NCBI RefSeq assembly: GCF_900631615.1
Contig: NZ_LR131273.1
Location: forward strand, 744,001 to 808,000
Reading direction: 5' to 3'
Origin: Tsukamurella paurometabola
Lineage (GTDB): Bacteria > Actinomycetota > Actinomycetes > Mycobacteriales > Mycobacteriaceae
DNA length: 64,000 nucleotides
Under the pieces are notes generated by a model. That model made no database searches. It saw only the letters and a list, made by a program, of their open reading frames with translations, and had not been told where the DNA came from. The translations under genes were made by a program, and so were the position numbers. Shown here in pieces: positions 53,675 to 64,000 of this stretch (within the stretch, counting starts at the first letter, position 1; each line of letters starts with the position of its first letter).

Positions 53675-54522
53675 CCGTCGACGCCCACCACCACCTCTGG
53701 GACCGCGCGCGGCTCGACCACCGCTGGCTCGACTCGCCCGGCCTCGAAGCCATCCGCCGCGACTTCTCCCCCGCCGACCTCGCCGCGGCCAGGACGGCGG
53801 CGAGTACCGTCGCCGGCCCGATCACCAGGACCGTCGCGGTCCAGGCGCTGAACTCCTCCGCGGAGACGCACGACCTGCTCGCGGCCTCCGGCCCCGCGGA
53901 CGCCGTCGTCGGGTGGGTGGACCTGATCTCCTCCCGGTGCGCCACCCGGCTCGACCAGCTGGCCGCCGCACCCGGCGGCGGAACGCTGCGCGGGCTGCGT
54001 CACCTGGTACAGGACGAGCCGGACCCGCGATGGCTCGTGCGCCCGGCCGTGCTCCGCGGGCTCGCCGCGGCCGCCGACCGGTGGCTCGCCTTCGACCTCC
54101 TCGTCCGTGGGCCGCAACGGCCCGCCGCCCTGGAAGCGGCGCGCCTCGCCCCCGGGACCTCGTTCGTGATCGATCACGCGGGGAAGCCCGCGATCGGCGC
54201 CGGCGAGTGGGAGCCGTGGGCCTCGTGGATCACGGACATGGCCGCGCTCCCCAACGTCACCTGCAAACTGTCGGGACTGGTCACCGAGTGCCCGCCCCGG
54301 CCGTGGAGCAGGAAGCTCATCGAGCCCTACGCACGGCACGTGCTCGAGTCCTTCGGCGCCGATCGGGTCATGTTCGGCTCCGACTGGCCGGTCTGCCTGC
54401 TGCAGGCCTCGTACACCGAGGTGCTCACGCTCACCGTCGACCTGCTCGACGGTGCGTCGCCGACCGAACGCGAGGCCGTGCTCGGCGGGACCGCCCGACG
54501 CGTGTACCGGCTCGGAGCCTGA
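53671..54522 (+). CDS. Amidohydrolase, probable L-fucono-1,5-lactonase
   Basis: 283 residues from ATG 53671. Amidohydrolase_2 fold: TVDAHHHLWDRARLDHRWLD at the N-terminus gives the H-x-H metal site, FVIDHAGKPAIG gives the next His, and MFGSDWPVCLLQASY supplies the late Asp. Cog3618 lactonases of L-fucose and L-rhamnose operons have this form. It would hydrolyse the lactone to L-fuconate, the substrate of FucD. It is translated with the mutarotase. Confidence 0.88.
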   Translation: MTVDAHHHLWDRARLDHRWLDSPGLEAIRRDFSPADLAAARTAASTVAGPITRTVAVQALNSSAETHDLLAASGPADAVVGWVDLISSRCATRLDQLAAAPGGGTLRGLRHLVQDEPDPRWLVRPAVLRGLAAAADRWLAFDLLVRGPQRPAALEAARLAPGTSFVIDHAGKPAIGAGEWEPWASWITDMAALPNVTCKLSGLVTECPPRPWSRKLIEPYARHVLESFGADRVMFGSDWPVCLLQASYTEVLTLTVDLLDGASPTEREAVLGGTARRVYRLGA

Positions 54523-54858
54523 TCAGGCGAGGGCGACCCGGACGACGGTGCCGTCCGGCCCGCTCGTGGCGACGGCGCGGCCCGTGCGGTCACCGTCGGG
54601 GAAATGGAGCGTGAGATCGGCGCCCTCGCCGGCGAAGTTGCGCCACCACTGCTTCTGCTCCGGCATCGCGACGCCGATGACGACCTCGTCGCCCGTGCGG
54701 CGGTACGCGACCGGCAGGGAGAACCGCTTGCCGGATTTGCGCCCGGTGTAACTCACCGTGACCATCGACTTCCCCAGCGCGGGTCCGATGACCGGCAGCG
54801 AGAGCAACGGCGTGAAGGCGGTGTTGAACAGCTTGGCGGAGCGCTGGAACAGGTTCAT
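54523..54858 (-). CDS. Deazaflavin-dependent nitroreductase-like protein (DUF385)
   Basis: 111 residues from ATG 54858. MVTVSYTGRKSGKRFSLPVAYRR and IGVAMPEQKQWWRNFAGEGADLTLHF are the F420/deazaflavin-binding Ddn-type barrel pattern. It would bind F420 or a related cofactor; the substrate is unknown. The 5' end is divergent from a YccF-like gene. The stop adjoins the lactonase stop on the other strand. Confidence 0.8.
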   Translation of the reverse strand: MNLFQRSAKLFNTAFTPLLSLPVIGPALGKSMVTVSYTGRKSGKRFSLPVAYRRTGDEVVIGVAMPEQKQWWRNFAGEGADLTLHFPDGDRTGRAVATSGPDGTVVRVALA

Positions 54859-54889
54859 GCCACCACGGTAGCCGCGTCGGCATACTGGG

Positions 54890-55267
54890 GTGGTGAAGCT
54901 GATCCTCAACATCATCTGGCTGGTGTTCTGCGGGTTCTGGATGGCCGTGGGCTACGCGGTCGCAGGGATCATCTGCTGCCTCCTGATCGTGACGATCCCC
55001 TTCGGGCTGGCCTCGTTCCGCATCGCCAACTACGCGCTGTGGCCGTTCGGGCGGACCGTCGTGGATCGCCCCGGCGCCGGCGCCGCGTCCCTGCTGGGCA
55101 ACATCATCTGGTTGCTGGTCGCGGGGATCTGGCTGGCGATCGGGCACATCGTGACCGGTATCGCGCTGTGCCTGACCATCATCGGCATCCCCATGGCCGT
55201 CGCGAACTTCAAGATGATCCGCCTGTCGCTGCTGCCGCTGGGCTCGGAGATCGTGCCCACGTCGTAG
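54890..55267 (+). CDS. YccF-domain membrane protein
   Basis: 125 residues from GTG 54890 (GTG 54893 is equally possible). Two similar hydrophobic units: LNIIWLVFCGFWMAVGYAVAG and LGNIIWLLVAGIWLAIGHIVTG, each followed by CxxxxTIPxGxAxFKxxxxxLxPFG, the doubled YccF repeat. It is an inner-membrane protein of unknown function. The tail ends LLPLGSEIVPTS. It converges on the DoxX-like gene with 9 bases between stops. Confidence 0.85.
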   Translation: MVKLILNIIWLVFCGFWMAVGYAVAGIICCLLIVTIPFGLASFRIANYALWPFGRTVVDRPGAGAASLLGNIIWLLVAGIWLAIGHIVTGIALCLTIIGIPMAVANFKMIRLSLLPLGSEIVPTS

Positions 55268-55276
55268 CGGTCCCGG

Positions 55277-55699
55277 TCAGCGGCCGAGGATCGCGCGGCG
55301 CAGGTCGGGGCGTCGGAGGATCATCGCCAGCCAGATCAGCACGCCCACATAGACGCCCGAGAGGACGAAGCCGGCGATCGGCTGCTCGGCGCGGAGGTTG
55401 ATCGCGACGGCGCCGCCGAGGTAGCCGGTGAGGTAGATCGCGCCGATCACCGCCGTGCGCGGGATCGTCCACAACACGACACCGACGAGCAGCACGACGC
55501 CGATGACCAGGATGTGCTTCTCCTGGAAGCCGAGCTTCAGGGTGCCGTCGATCACCGCCTGCGGCTTCGTCAGCTTGCCCAGGACGTCGAAGACAAGGAA
55601 CGCCCAGACCAGCACGGTGATGACCATGCCCGCGATCCAGGACTTCGAGCGGGCGGCGCGAGGTTCGGCGGTGGGATCCGTGGCGGTGGCGGCGGTCAT
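55277..55699 (-). CDS. DoxX-like small membrane protein
   Basis: 140 residues. Four hydrophobic spans with SWIAGMVITVLVWAFLVFDVLGKL at the first and KPQAVIDGTLKLGFQEKHILVIGVVLLVG at the second, as in DoxX-like family proteins. Function unknown. A perfect 13-base-arm inverted repeat lies 24 bases upstream of its start, so it is likely repressed by a TetR-type protein encoded elsewhere. Confidence 0.8.
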   Translation of the reverse strand: MTAATATDPTAEPRAARSKSWIAGMVITVLVWAFLVFDVLGKLTKPQAVIDGTLKLGFQEKHILVIGVVLLVGVVLWTIPRTAVIGAIYLTGYLGGAVAINLRAEQPIAGFVLSGVYVGVLIWLAMILRRPDLRRAILGR

Positions 55700-55722
55700 G
55701 ACAGCTCCTCGGCTCAGTGTTC

Positions 55723-55753
55723 ACGGTGTGAACATCAGTAATGTTCACACCGT
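55723..55753. promoter_or_regulatory. Strong inverted-repeat operator upstream of the DoxX-like gene
   Basis: ACGGTGTGAACAT (55723-55735), five bases, ATGTTCACACCGT (55741-55753): perfect arms of 13. A third half-site, GTGTTCAC, overlaps the left arm at 55718-55725. The layout fits a TetR-type or similar dimeric repressor. No regulator gene is adjacent in the window. Confidence 0.65.
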
Positions 55754-56051
55754 ACACACGACTGGTCGGGTGCGTCAATGCGCCGTGTCGTGGTGAAGGG
55801 GGTGGCGTCCGGCGGGGAATCGGCGCGGCGCCGGTCAACGCCACCGACATCGCTCGCAACCGCCGCGAACGGCGCACCAAGCATTCCCGCTGCCGACGCC
55901 CACGAGCGCTGCCGAGTACCGGCAGCGCTCGCGGACTTCGGCAGCGCCGGCCGCACGATCGGCAGCGCTCGAGAGAATCGGCAGCGTAGGGGATGTGTGT
56001 CGACGGCGTCGCGGGCCTATTGCCGCCCGGCCCGGCGCACCGTCGGACATG
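55754..56051. repeat. Intergenic repeat cluster: six CGGCAGCG octamers
   Basis: I see no gene in this stretch. The octamer CGGCAGCG occurs in forward orientation at 55920, 55939, 55960 and 55979 and in reverse at 55888 and 55907. Within each orientation the spacing is 19, 19, 21 and 19 bases, about two DNA turns. The inner pair forms 12-base arms (55903-55914 and 55920-55931) with a 5-base loop. No protein coding is evident; the short frames across it are not credible. Confidence 0.6.
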
Positions 56052-56089
56052 AAAACGGCCCCCGACCTGCTTGCGCAGATCGGGGGCCG
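56052..56089 (-). terminator. Intrinsic terminator after rpoC
   Basis: On the minus strand CGGCCCCCGATCTGC, a GCAA loop, GCAGGTCGGGGGCCG, then TTTTC: a 15-base stem with one mismatch followed by a T-run. It sits 10 bases after the rpoC stop and is the only clear intrinsic terminator in the window. Confidence 0.9.
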
Positions 56090-56099
56090 AGTTCAGGGC

Positions 56100-60056
<3,957 letters not shown>

Positions 60057-60086
60057 TTCTCTCCTAATTCGTTCGGTTGGCGGGGA

Positions 60087-63000
60087 CTAGTTGGCGAGGT
60101 CTTCGGCGGAGGCGTTCTCGTTGCGCGAGAGGTTGATGCCGAGGTTGGCAGCAGCGCGCTCGAGATCCTCGTCGTCGCCGTCCGCCATCTCGATGGCGGC
60201 ACCGTCGGACGACAGCACCTCCACGTTCAGGCAGAGCGACTGGAGCTCCTTGAGGAGCACCTTGAACGACTCGGGAATGCCGGGCTCGGGGATGTTCTCG
60301 CCCTTGACGATCGCCTCGTACACCTTCACGCGGCCGACCACGTCGTCCGACTTGATGGTGAGCAGCTCCTGCAGGGTGTAGGCGGCGCCGTAGGCCTGCA
60401 TGGCCCAGCACTCCATCTCGCCGAAGCGCTGACCACCGAACTGCGCCTTACCACCCAGCGGCTGCTGCGTGATCATCGAGTACGGGCCGGTCGAACGGGC
60501 GTGGATCTTCTCGTCGACCAGGTGGTGCAGCTTGAGGATGTACATGTAGCCGATGGCCACCGGGTACGGGAAGGGCTCGCCCGAGCGGCCGTCGAACAGG
60601 GTCGCCTTGCCGTCGGCCTGGACCATCACGTCACCGTCGCGGTTCGGGAGCGTCGAGCCGAGCAGGCCGGCCAGCTCCTCGTCCCGCGCACCGTCGAAGA
60701 CGGGGGTGGCGGTGTTGGTGTCCTTCGGCTGGCTGTACATCTCCTCGGGCAGCTGCGCCGCCCACTCGGGGATGTTCCCGTTCTCGTCGCGCACGTCCCA
60801 GCCGGTCTTGGCGACCCACCCGAGGTGCGTCTCCAGGATCTGGCCGATGTTCATACGACGCGGCACGCCGTGCGTGTTCAGGATGATGTCGACCGGGGTG
60901 CCGTCGGGCAGGAAGGGCATGTCCTCGGCGGGGAGGATCTTGCCGATGACGCCCTTGTTGCCGTGGCGGCCGGCCAGCTTGTCGCCGTCCTGGACCTTGC
61001 GCTTCTGGGCCACGTACACGCGGACCAGCTCGTTCACGCCGGGGGCCAGCTCGTCGTCGTCGTCGCGCGAGAAGACGCGGACGCCGATGACCTTGCCGGT
61101 CTCGCCGTGGGGCACCTTGAGCGAGGTGTCGCGGACCTCGCGCGCCTTCTCACCGAAGATCGCGCGGAGCAGCCGCTCCTCCGGGGTCAGCTCGGTCTCG
61201 CCCTTCGGGGTGACCTTGCCGACCAGGATGTCGCCGTCGCGGACCTCGGCGCCGATGCGGATGATGCCGCGCTCGTCGAGATCGGCCAGCACCTCGTCGG
61301 AGACGTTCGGGATGTCCCGGGTGATCTCCTCCGCGCCCAGCTTCGTGTCGCGGGCATCGATCTCGTGCTCCTCGATGTGGATGGACGTGAGCACGTCCTC
61401 CTCCACCAGGCGCTGCGAGAGGATGATCGCGTCCTCGTAGTTGTGGCCCTCCCACGGCATGATCGCCACGAGCAGGTTCTTGCCGAGCGCCATCTCACCG
61501 TTGTCGGTGCAGGGGCCGTCGGCCAGGACCTGGCCGCTCTCGACCCGCTGGCCGGCGTTCACGATCGGACGCTGGTTGGCGCAGGTGCCCTGGTTGCTGC
61601 GCGCGAACTTGCGCAGCTTGTAGGTCTTGCGCGTGCCCTCGTCGGCCATGACCGTGATGAAGTCGGCCGAGACCTCCTCCACGACGCCCGACTTCTCGGT
61701 GATGACGACGTCACCGGCGTCGACCGCGGCGCGCAGCTCCATACCGGTGCCGACCAGCGGCGACTCGGAACGGACCAGCGGCACGGCCTGGCGCTGCATG
61801 TTCGCGCCCATGAGGGCACGGTTGGCGTCGTCGTGCTCGAGGAACGGGATCATCGCGGTCGCGACCGAGACCATCTGGCGCGGCGAGATGTCCATGTACT
61901 CCACGGCGGAGACGGGGACGAACTCCACCTCGGAGCCGCGCTTCCGCACGAGCACCTTCTCGTCGGTCAGGCGACCGTTCGCGTCGGTGGCCGCGTTGGC
62001 CTGCGCGATGTAGTAGCGGTCCTCCTCGTCGGCCGTCATGTAGACGATCTCGTCGGTGGTCTGACCGTTCTCGACCTTGCGGTACGGCGTCTCGATGAAA
62101 CCGAACGGGTTGACCCGCGCGTACACCGACAGCGAACCGATCAGGCCGATGTTGGGGCCCTCAGGGGTCTCGATCGGGCACATGCGGCCGTAGTGCGACG
62201 GGTGGACGTCGCGGACCTCGAGGCCGGCGCGCTCACGCGACAGGCCGCCGGGGCCGAGCGCCGAGAGGCGACGCTTGTGCGTCAGGCCCGACAGCGGGTT
62301 GTTCTGGTCCATGAACTGCGACAGCTGCGAGGTGCCGAAGAACTCCTTGATCGCCGCCGAGACCGGGCGGATGTTGATCAGGGTCTGCGGGGTGATCGCC
62401 TCGACGTCCTGCGTGGTCATGCGCTCGCGGACGACGCGCTCCATGCGGGACAGGCCCACGCGGAGCTGGTTCTGGATCAGCTCGCCGACGGTGCGCAGGC
62501 GACGGTTGCCGAAGTGGTCGATGTCGTCGACCTCGACGGGCACCTCCTCGCCGCCCGGGACGGTCATGTAGGTCAGCTGCTCCGACGGTGCCTCGTGCAG
62601 GCGCACGAGGTACTCGATCGTCGCGACGATGTCCTCCTCGGTGAGCACCAGCGGCTGCGTGCCGTCGGAGTTCGCCGGGAGACCGAGCTTCTTGTTCAGC
62701 TTGTACCGGCCGACGCGGGCCAGGTCGTAGCGCTTCTCCTTGAAGAACAGGTTCTCCAGCAGGGTCTGCGCCGACTCCTTCGTGGGCGGCTCGCCCGGGC
62801 GCAGCTTGCGGTAGATGTCGAGCAGCGCCTCGTCGGTGCCGGCGGTGTTGTCCTTCTCCAGGGTGGACCGCATGATCTCCGAGAAGCCGAAGCGCTCGAG
62901 GATCTGCTCGCTGGTCCAACCGAGGGCCTTGAGCAGCACGGTGACGGGCTGGCGACGCTTGCGGTCGATGCGGACGCCGACGGTGTCGCGCTTGTCCACG

Positions 63001-63602
63001 TCGAACTCGAGCCACGCGCCGCGGGCCGGGATGACCTTCACGCTGTGCAGCGGCTTCTCGGTCGACTTGTCGATGGTCTCGTCGAAGTACACGCCCGGGC
63101 TACGGACGAGCTGCGAGACGACGACGCGCTCGGTGCCGTTGATGATGAACGTGCCCTTGTCCGTCATCATGGGGAAATCGCCCATGAAGACGGTCTGCGA
63201 CTTGATCTCGCCGGTGTTGTTGTTGATGAACTCGGCGGTGACGAACAGCGGCGCCGCGTACGTCATGTCCTTGTCCTTGCACTCCTCGATCGAGGCCTTG
63301 ACCTCGTCGAAGCGCGGATCGGAGAAGGAGAGAGACATCGAGCCCGAGAAGTCCTCGATGGGCGACAGCTCAGCGAGGATGTCCTCCAGACCGCCGGTGG
63401 GCTGTGCCTCGCCGCGCGCGGCGGCCTTCTCCCGCCAAGCGGGCGTACCGACGAGCCACTCGAACGAGTCGATCTGCAGGTCGAGCAGGCCCGGCACGGG
63501 AAGGGGCTCGGAGATCTTCGCGAACGACACACGCTTGGGCGCTCCGGGCACCACGGCGTCGTTCTGATCGTTCTGAGTCTGGCTGGAGACGGAGACTGCC
63601 AA
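60087..63602 (-). CDS. rpoB: DNA-directed RNA polymerase beta subunit
   Basis: 1171 residues from TTG 63602, the same unusual start codon as in mycobacterial rpoB. The rifampicin-resistance region [26 protein letters not shown] (about 62240-62330) has the wild-type Asp, His and Ser at the usual resistance positions. [25 protein letters not shown], and the late [21 protein letters not shown]-type block (split [14 protein letters not shown]) are present. rpoC follows 30 bases later. Confidence 0.98.
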   Translation of the reverse strand: MAVSVSSQTQNDQNDAVVPGAPKRVSFAKISEPLPVPGLLDLQIDSFEWLVGTPAWREKAAARGEAQPTGGLEDILAELSPIEDFSGSMSLSFSDPRFDEVKASIEECKDKDMTYAAPLFVTAEFINNNTGEIKSQTVFMGDFPMMTDKGTFIINGTERVVVSQLVRSPGVYFDETIDKSTEKPLHSVKVIPARGAWLEFDVDKRDTVGVRIDRKRRQPVTVLLKALGWTSEQILERFGFSEIMRSTLEKDNTAGTDEALLDIYRKLRPGEPPTKESAQTLLENLFFKEKRYDLARVGRYKLNKKLGLPANSDGTQPLVLTEEDIVATIEYLVRLHEAPSEQLTYMTVPGGEEVPVEVDDIDHFGNRRLRTVGELIQNQLRVGLSRMERVVRERMTTQDVEAITPQTLINIRPVSAAIKEFFGTSQLSQFMDQNNPLSGLTHKRRLSALGPGGLSRERAGLEVRDVHPSHYGRMCPIETPEGPNIGLIGSLSVYARVNPFGFIETPYRKVENGQTTDEIVYMTADEEDRYYIAQANAATDANGRLTDEKVLVRKRGSEVEFVPVSAVEYMDISPRQMVSVATAMIPFLEHDDANRALMGANMQRQAVPLVRSESPLVGTGMELRAAVDAGDVVITEKSGVVEEVSADFITVMADEGTRKTYKLRKFARSNQGTCANQRPIVNAGQRVESGQVLADGPCTDNGEMALGKNLLVAIMPWEGHNYEDAIILSQRLVEEDVLTSIHIEEHEIDARDTKLGAEEITRDIPNVSDEVLADLDERGIIRIGAEVRDGDILVGKVTPKGETELTPEERLLRAIFGEKAREVRDTSLKVPHGETGKVIGVRVFSRDDDDELAPGVNELVRVYVAQKRKVQDGDKLAGRHGNKGVIGKILPAEDMPFLPDGTPVDIILNTHGVPRRMNIGQILETHLGWVAKTGWDVRDENGNIPEWAAQLPEEMYSQPKDTNTATPVFDGARDEELAGLLGSTLPNRDGDVMVQADGKATLFDGRSGEPFPYPVAIGYMYILKLHHLVDEKIHARSTGPYSMITQQPLGGKAQFGGQRFGEMECWAMQAYGAAYTLQELLTIKSDDVVGRVKVYEAIVKGENIPEPGIPESFKVLLKELQSLCLNVEVLSSDGAAIEMADGDDEDLERAAANLGINLSRNENASAEDLAN

Positions 63603-64000
63603 GATGCGTCCTCTGCTGTGACTAGTAACGTTGCCAAAACTGTGCTGACGGCAACCCGCAGAGTACGGCCCCTACGAAGGGCGAATATTCAGATGGGCAG
63701 GAGGCAGCCAGCGCAACGTCCAACATTAACAGAGGAATGACCGCCCCGCAAGGGGCAGTCCAGACTAAGCCCCACCGGGCTCGCGCGCAAGCATGACGCG
63801 CGCCGTTCTTCGAACACCGGCATCGTCGGTCGGCCCTGCCGTAGCCCCGGCCGCGGGCTGGCTGCCGTGCGGACCGAAGGCACCCGAGGATGCTCTCACG
63901 TGGACACGAGCACATCGCGTCCTGCCGATAACTCTGACCCGAATCCGCGCGAACGTCAAGCGAAAGCGCCGATTTCCTTCGAATATCGGAGACGACTCAC
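63603..64000 (-). promoter_or_regulatory. rpoB leader and candidate promoter
   Basis: No gene is seen in the 398 bases before rpoB. On the minus strand TTGACG (63959-63954), 17 bases, CAGAGT (63936-63931) is the best sigma-70-type promoter, giving a leader of about 320 bases. The leader can form two stems: 63739-63760 (9-base arms, GCAA loop, one mismatch) and 63630-63655 (GTTGCC with GGCAAC). There is no T-run after either, so an attenuator is only a possibility. Confidence 0.5.

Noticed and set aside
55888-55988. CRISPR array
   Set aside because: The units are 8 bases, change orientation, and have no uniform spacers; no cas gene is present.
55741-55989. An 82-codon frame as the missing TetR regulator
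   Set aside because: It has no helix-turn-helix pattern and begins inside the operator repeat.

Overview
The window is a high-GC actinobacterial chromosome segment. The RpoB and RpoC sequences are close to those of Mycobacteriales: rpoB starts with TTG and rpoC with GTG, and the rifampicin-region motif matches the mycobacterial one. Mycothiol/DinB-type, deazaflavin-type and DUF3556 proteins point the same way. A Tsukamurella/Gordonia-like organism is my guess; the genus is not proven. I found no tRNA, rRNA, insertion sequence, phage gene or CRISPR array. The DNA reads as a core chromosome with many small catabolic or regulatory modules, densely packed, with frequent ATGA/GTGA stop-start overlaps and convergent gene ends that overlap.

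Layout. 0-4.2 kb: a GAF/PucR-type regulator (cut by the window edge), a lipoprotein-like polysaccharide deacetylase, and an SDR-HbpS pair divergent from a TetR regulator. 4.2-8.3 kb: FAD oxidoreductase, dapC-like aminotransferase, luciferase-like monooxygenase, AlkB. 8.3-15.8 kb: a GntR/UTRA regulator, a DUF418 membrane protein, a DUF4393-DUF445 pair, and a GlcNAc-type PTS (EIIB-EIIA divergent from EIIC-nagA). The regulator and the PTS share an operator-like palindrome. 15.8-19.6 kb: a VapBC-like pair, PhzF, and a two-gene amino-acid ABC transporter with a binding-protein/permease fusion. 19.6-28.5 kb: an ArsR-SRPBCC pair with paired operators and a non-canonical start codon, enoyl-CoA hydratase, adenylate cyclase, GNAT, Hsp15-like protein, two SixA-like phosphatases, dihydroxyacetone kinase, and a Cys-nucleophile hydrolase divergent from an MmyB-type regulator.

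28.5-36.5 kb: an SDR, a PucR-type regulator, and a divergent four-gene operon (acyl-CoA ligase, DUF3556 membrane protein, FAD oxidoreductase, SDR) of unknown product. This is the best candidate here for an undescribed pathway. 36.5-48.5 kb: a membrane acyltransferase, 3-hydroxybutyrate dehydrogenase with an MHS transporter and LysR, a KAS III enzyme, a SWIM-SNF2 helicase, and a VOC protein plus hydrolase and mycothiol-type protein divergent from a WYL regulator. 48.5-54.5 kb: an apparently complete oxidative L-fucose pathway (mutarotase, dehydrogenase, lactonase, FucD dehydratase, 2-keto-3-deoxy-fuconate dehydrogenase, diketo-acid hydrolase) with its GntR/FadR regulator; I see no sugar transporter. 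54.5-55.7 kb: three small genes. 55.7-64 kb: an intergenic repeat cluster, the rpoC terminator, rpoC, rpoB and a long rpoB leader, all read leftward.
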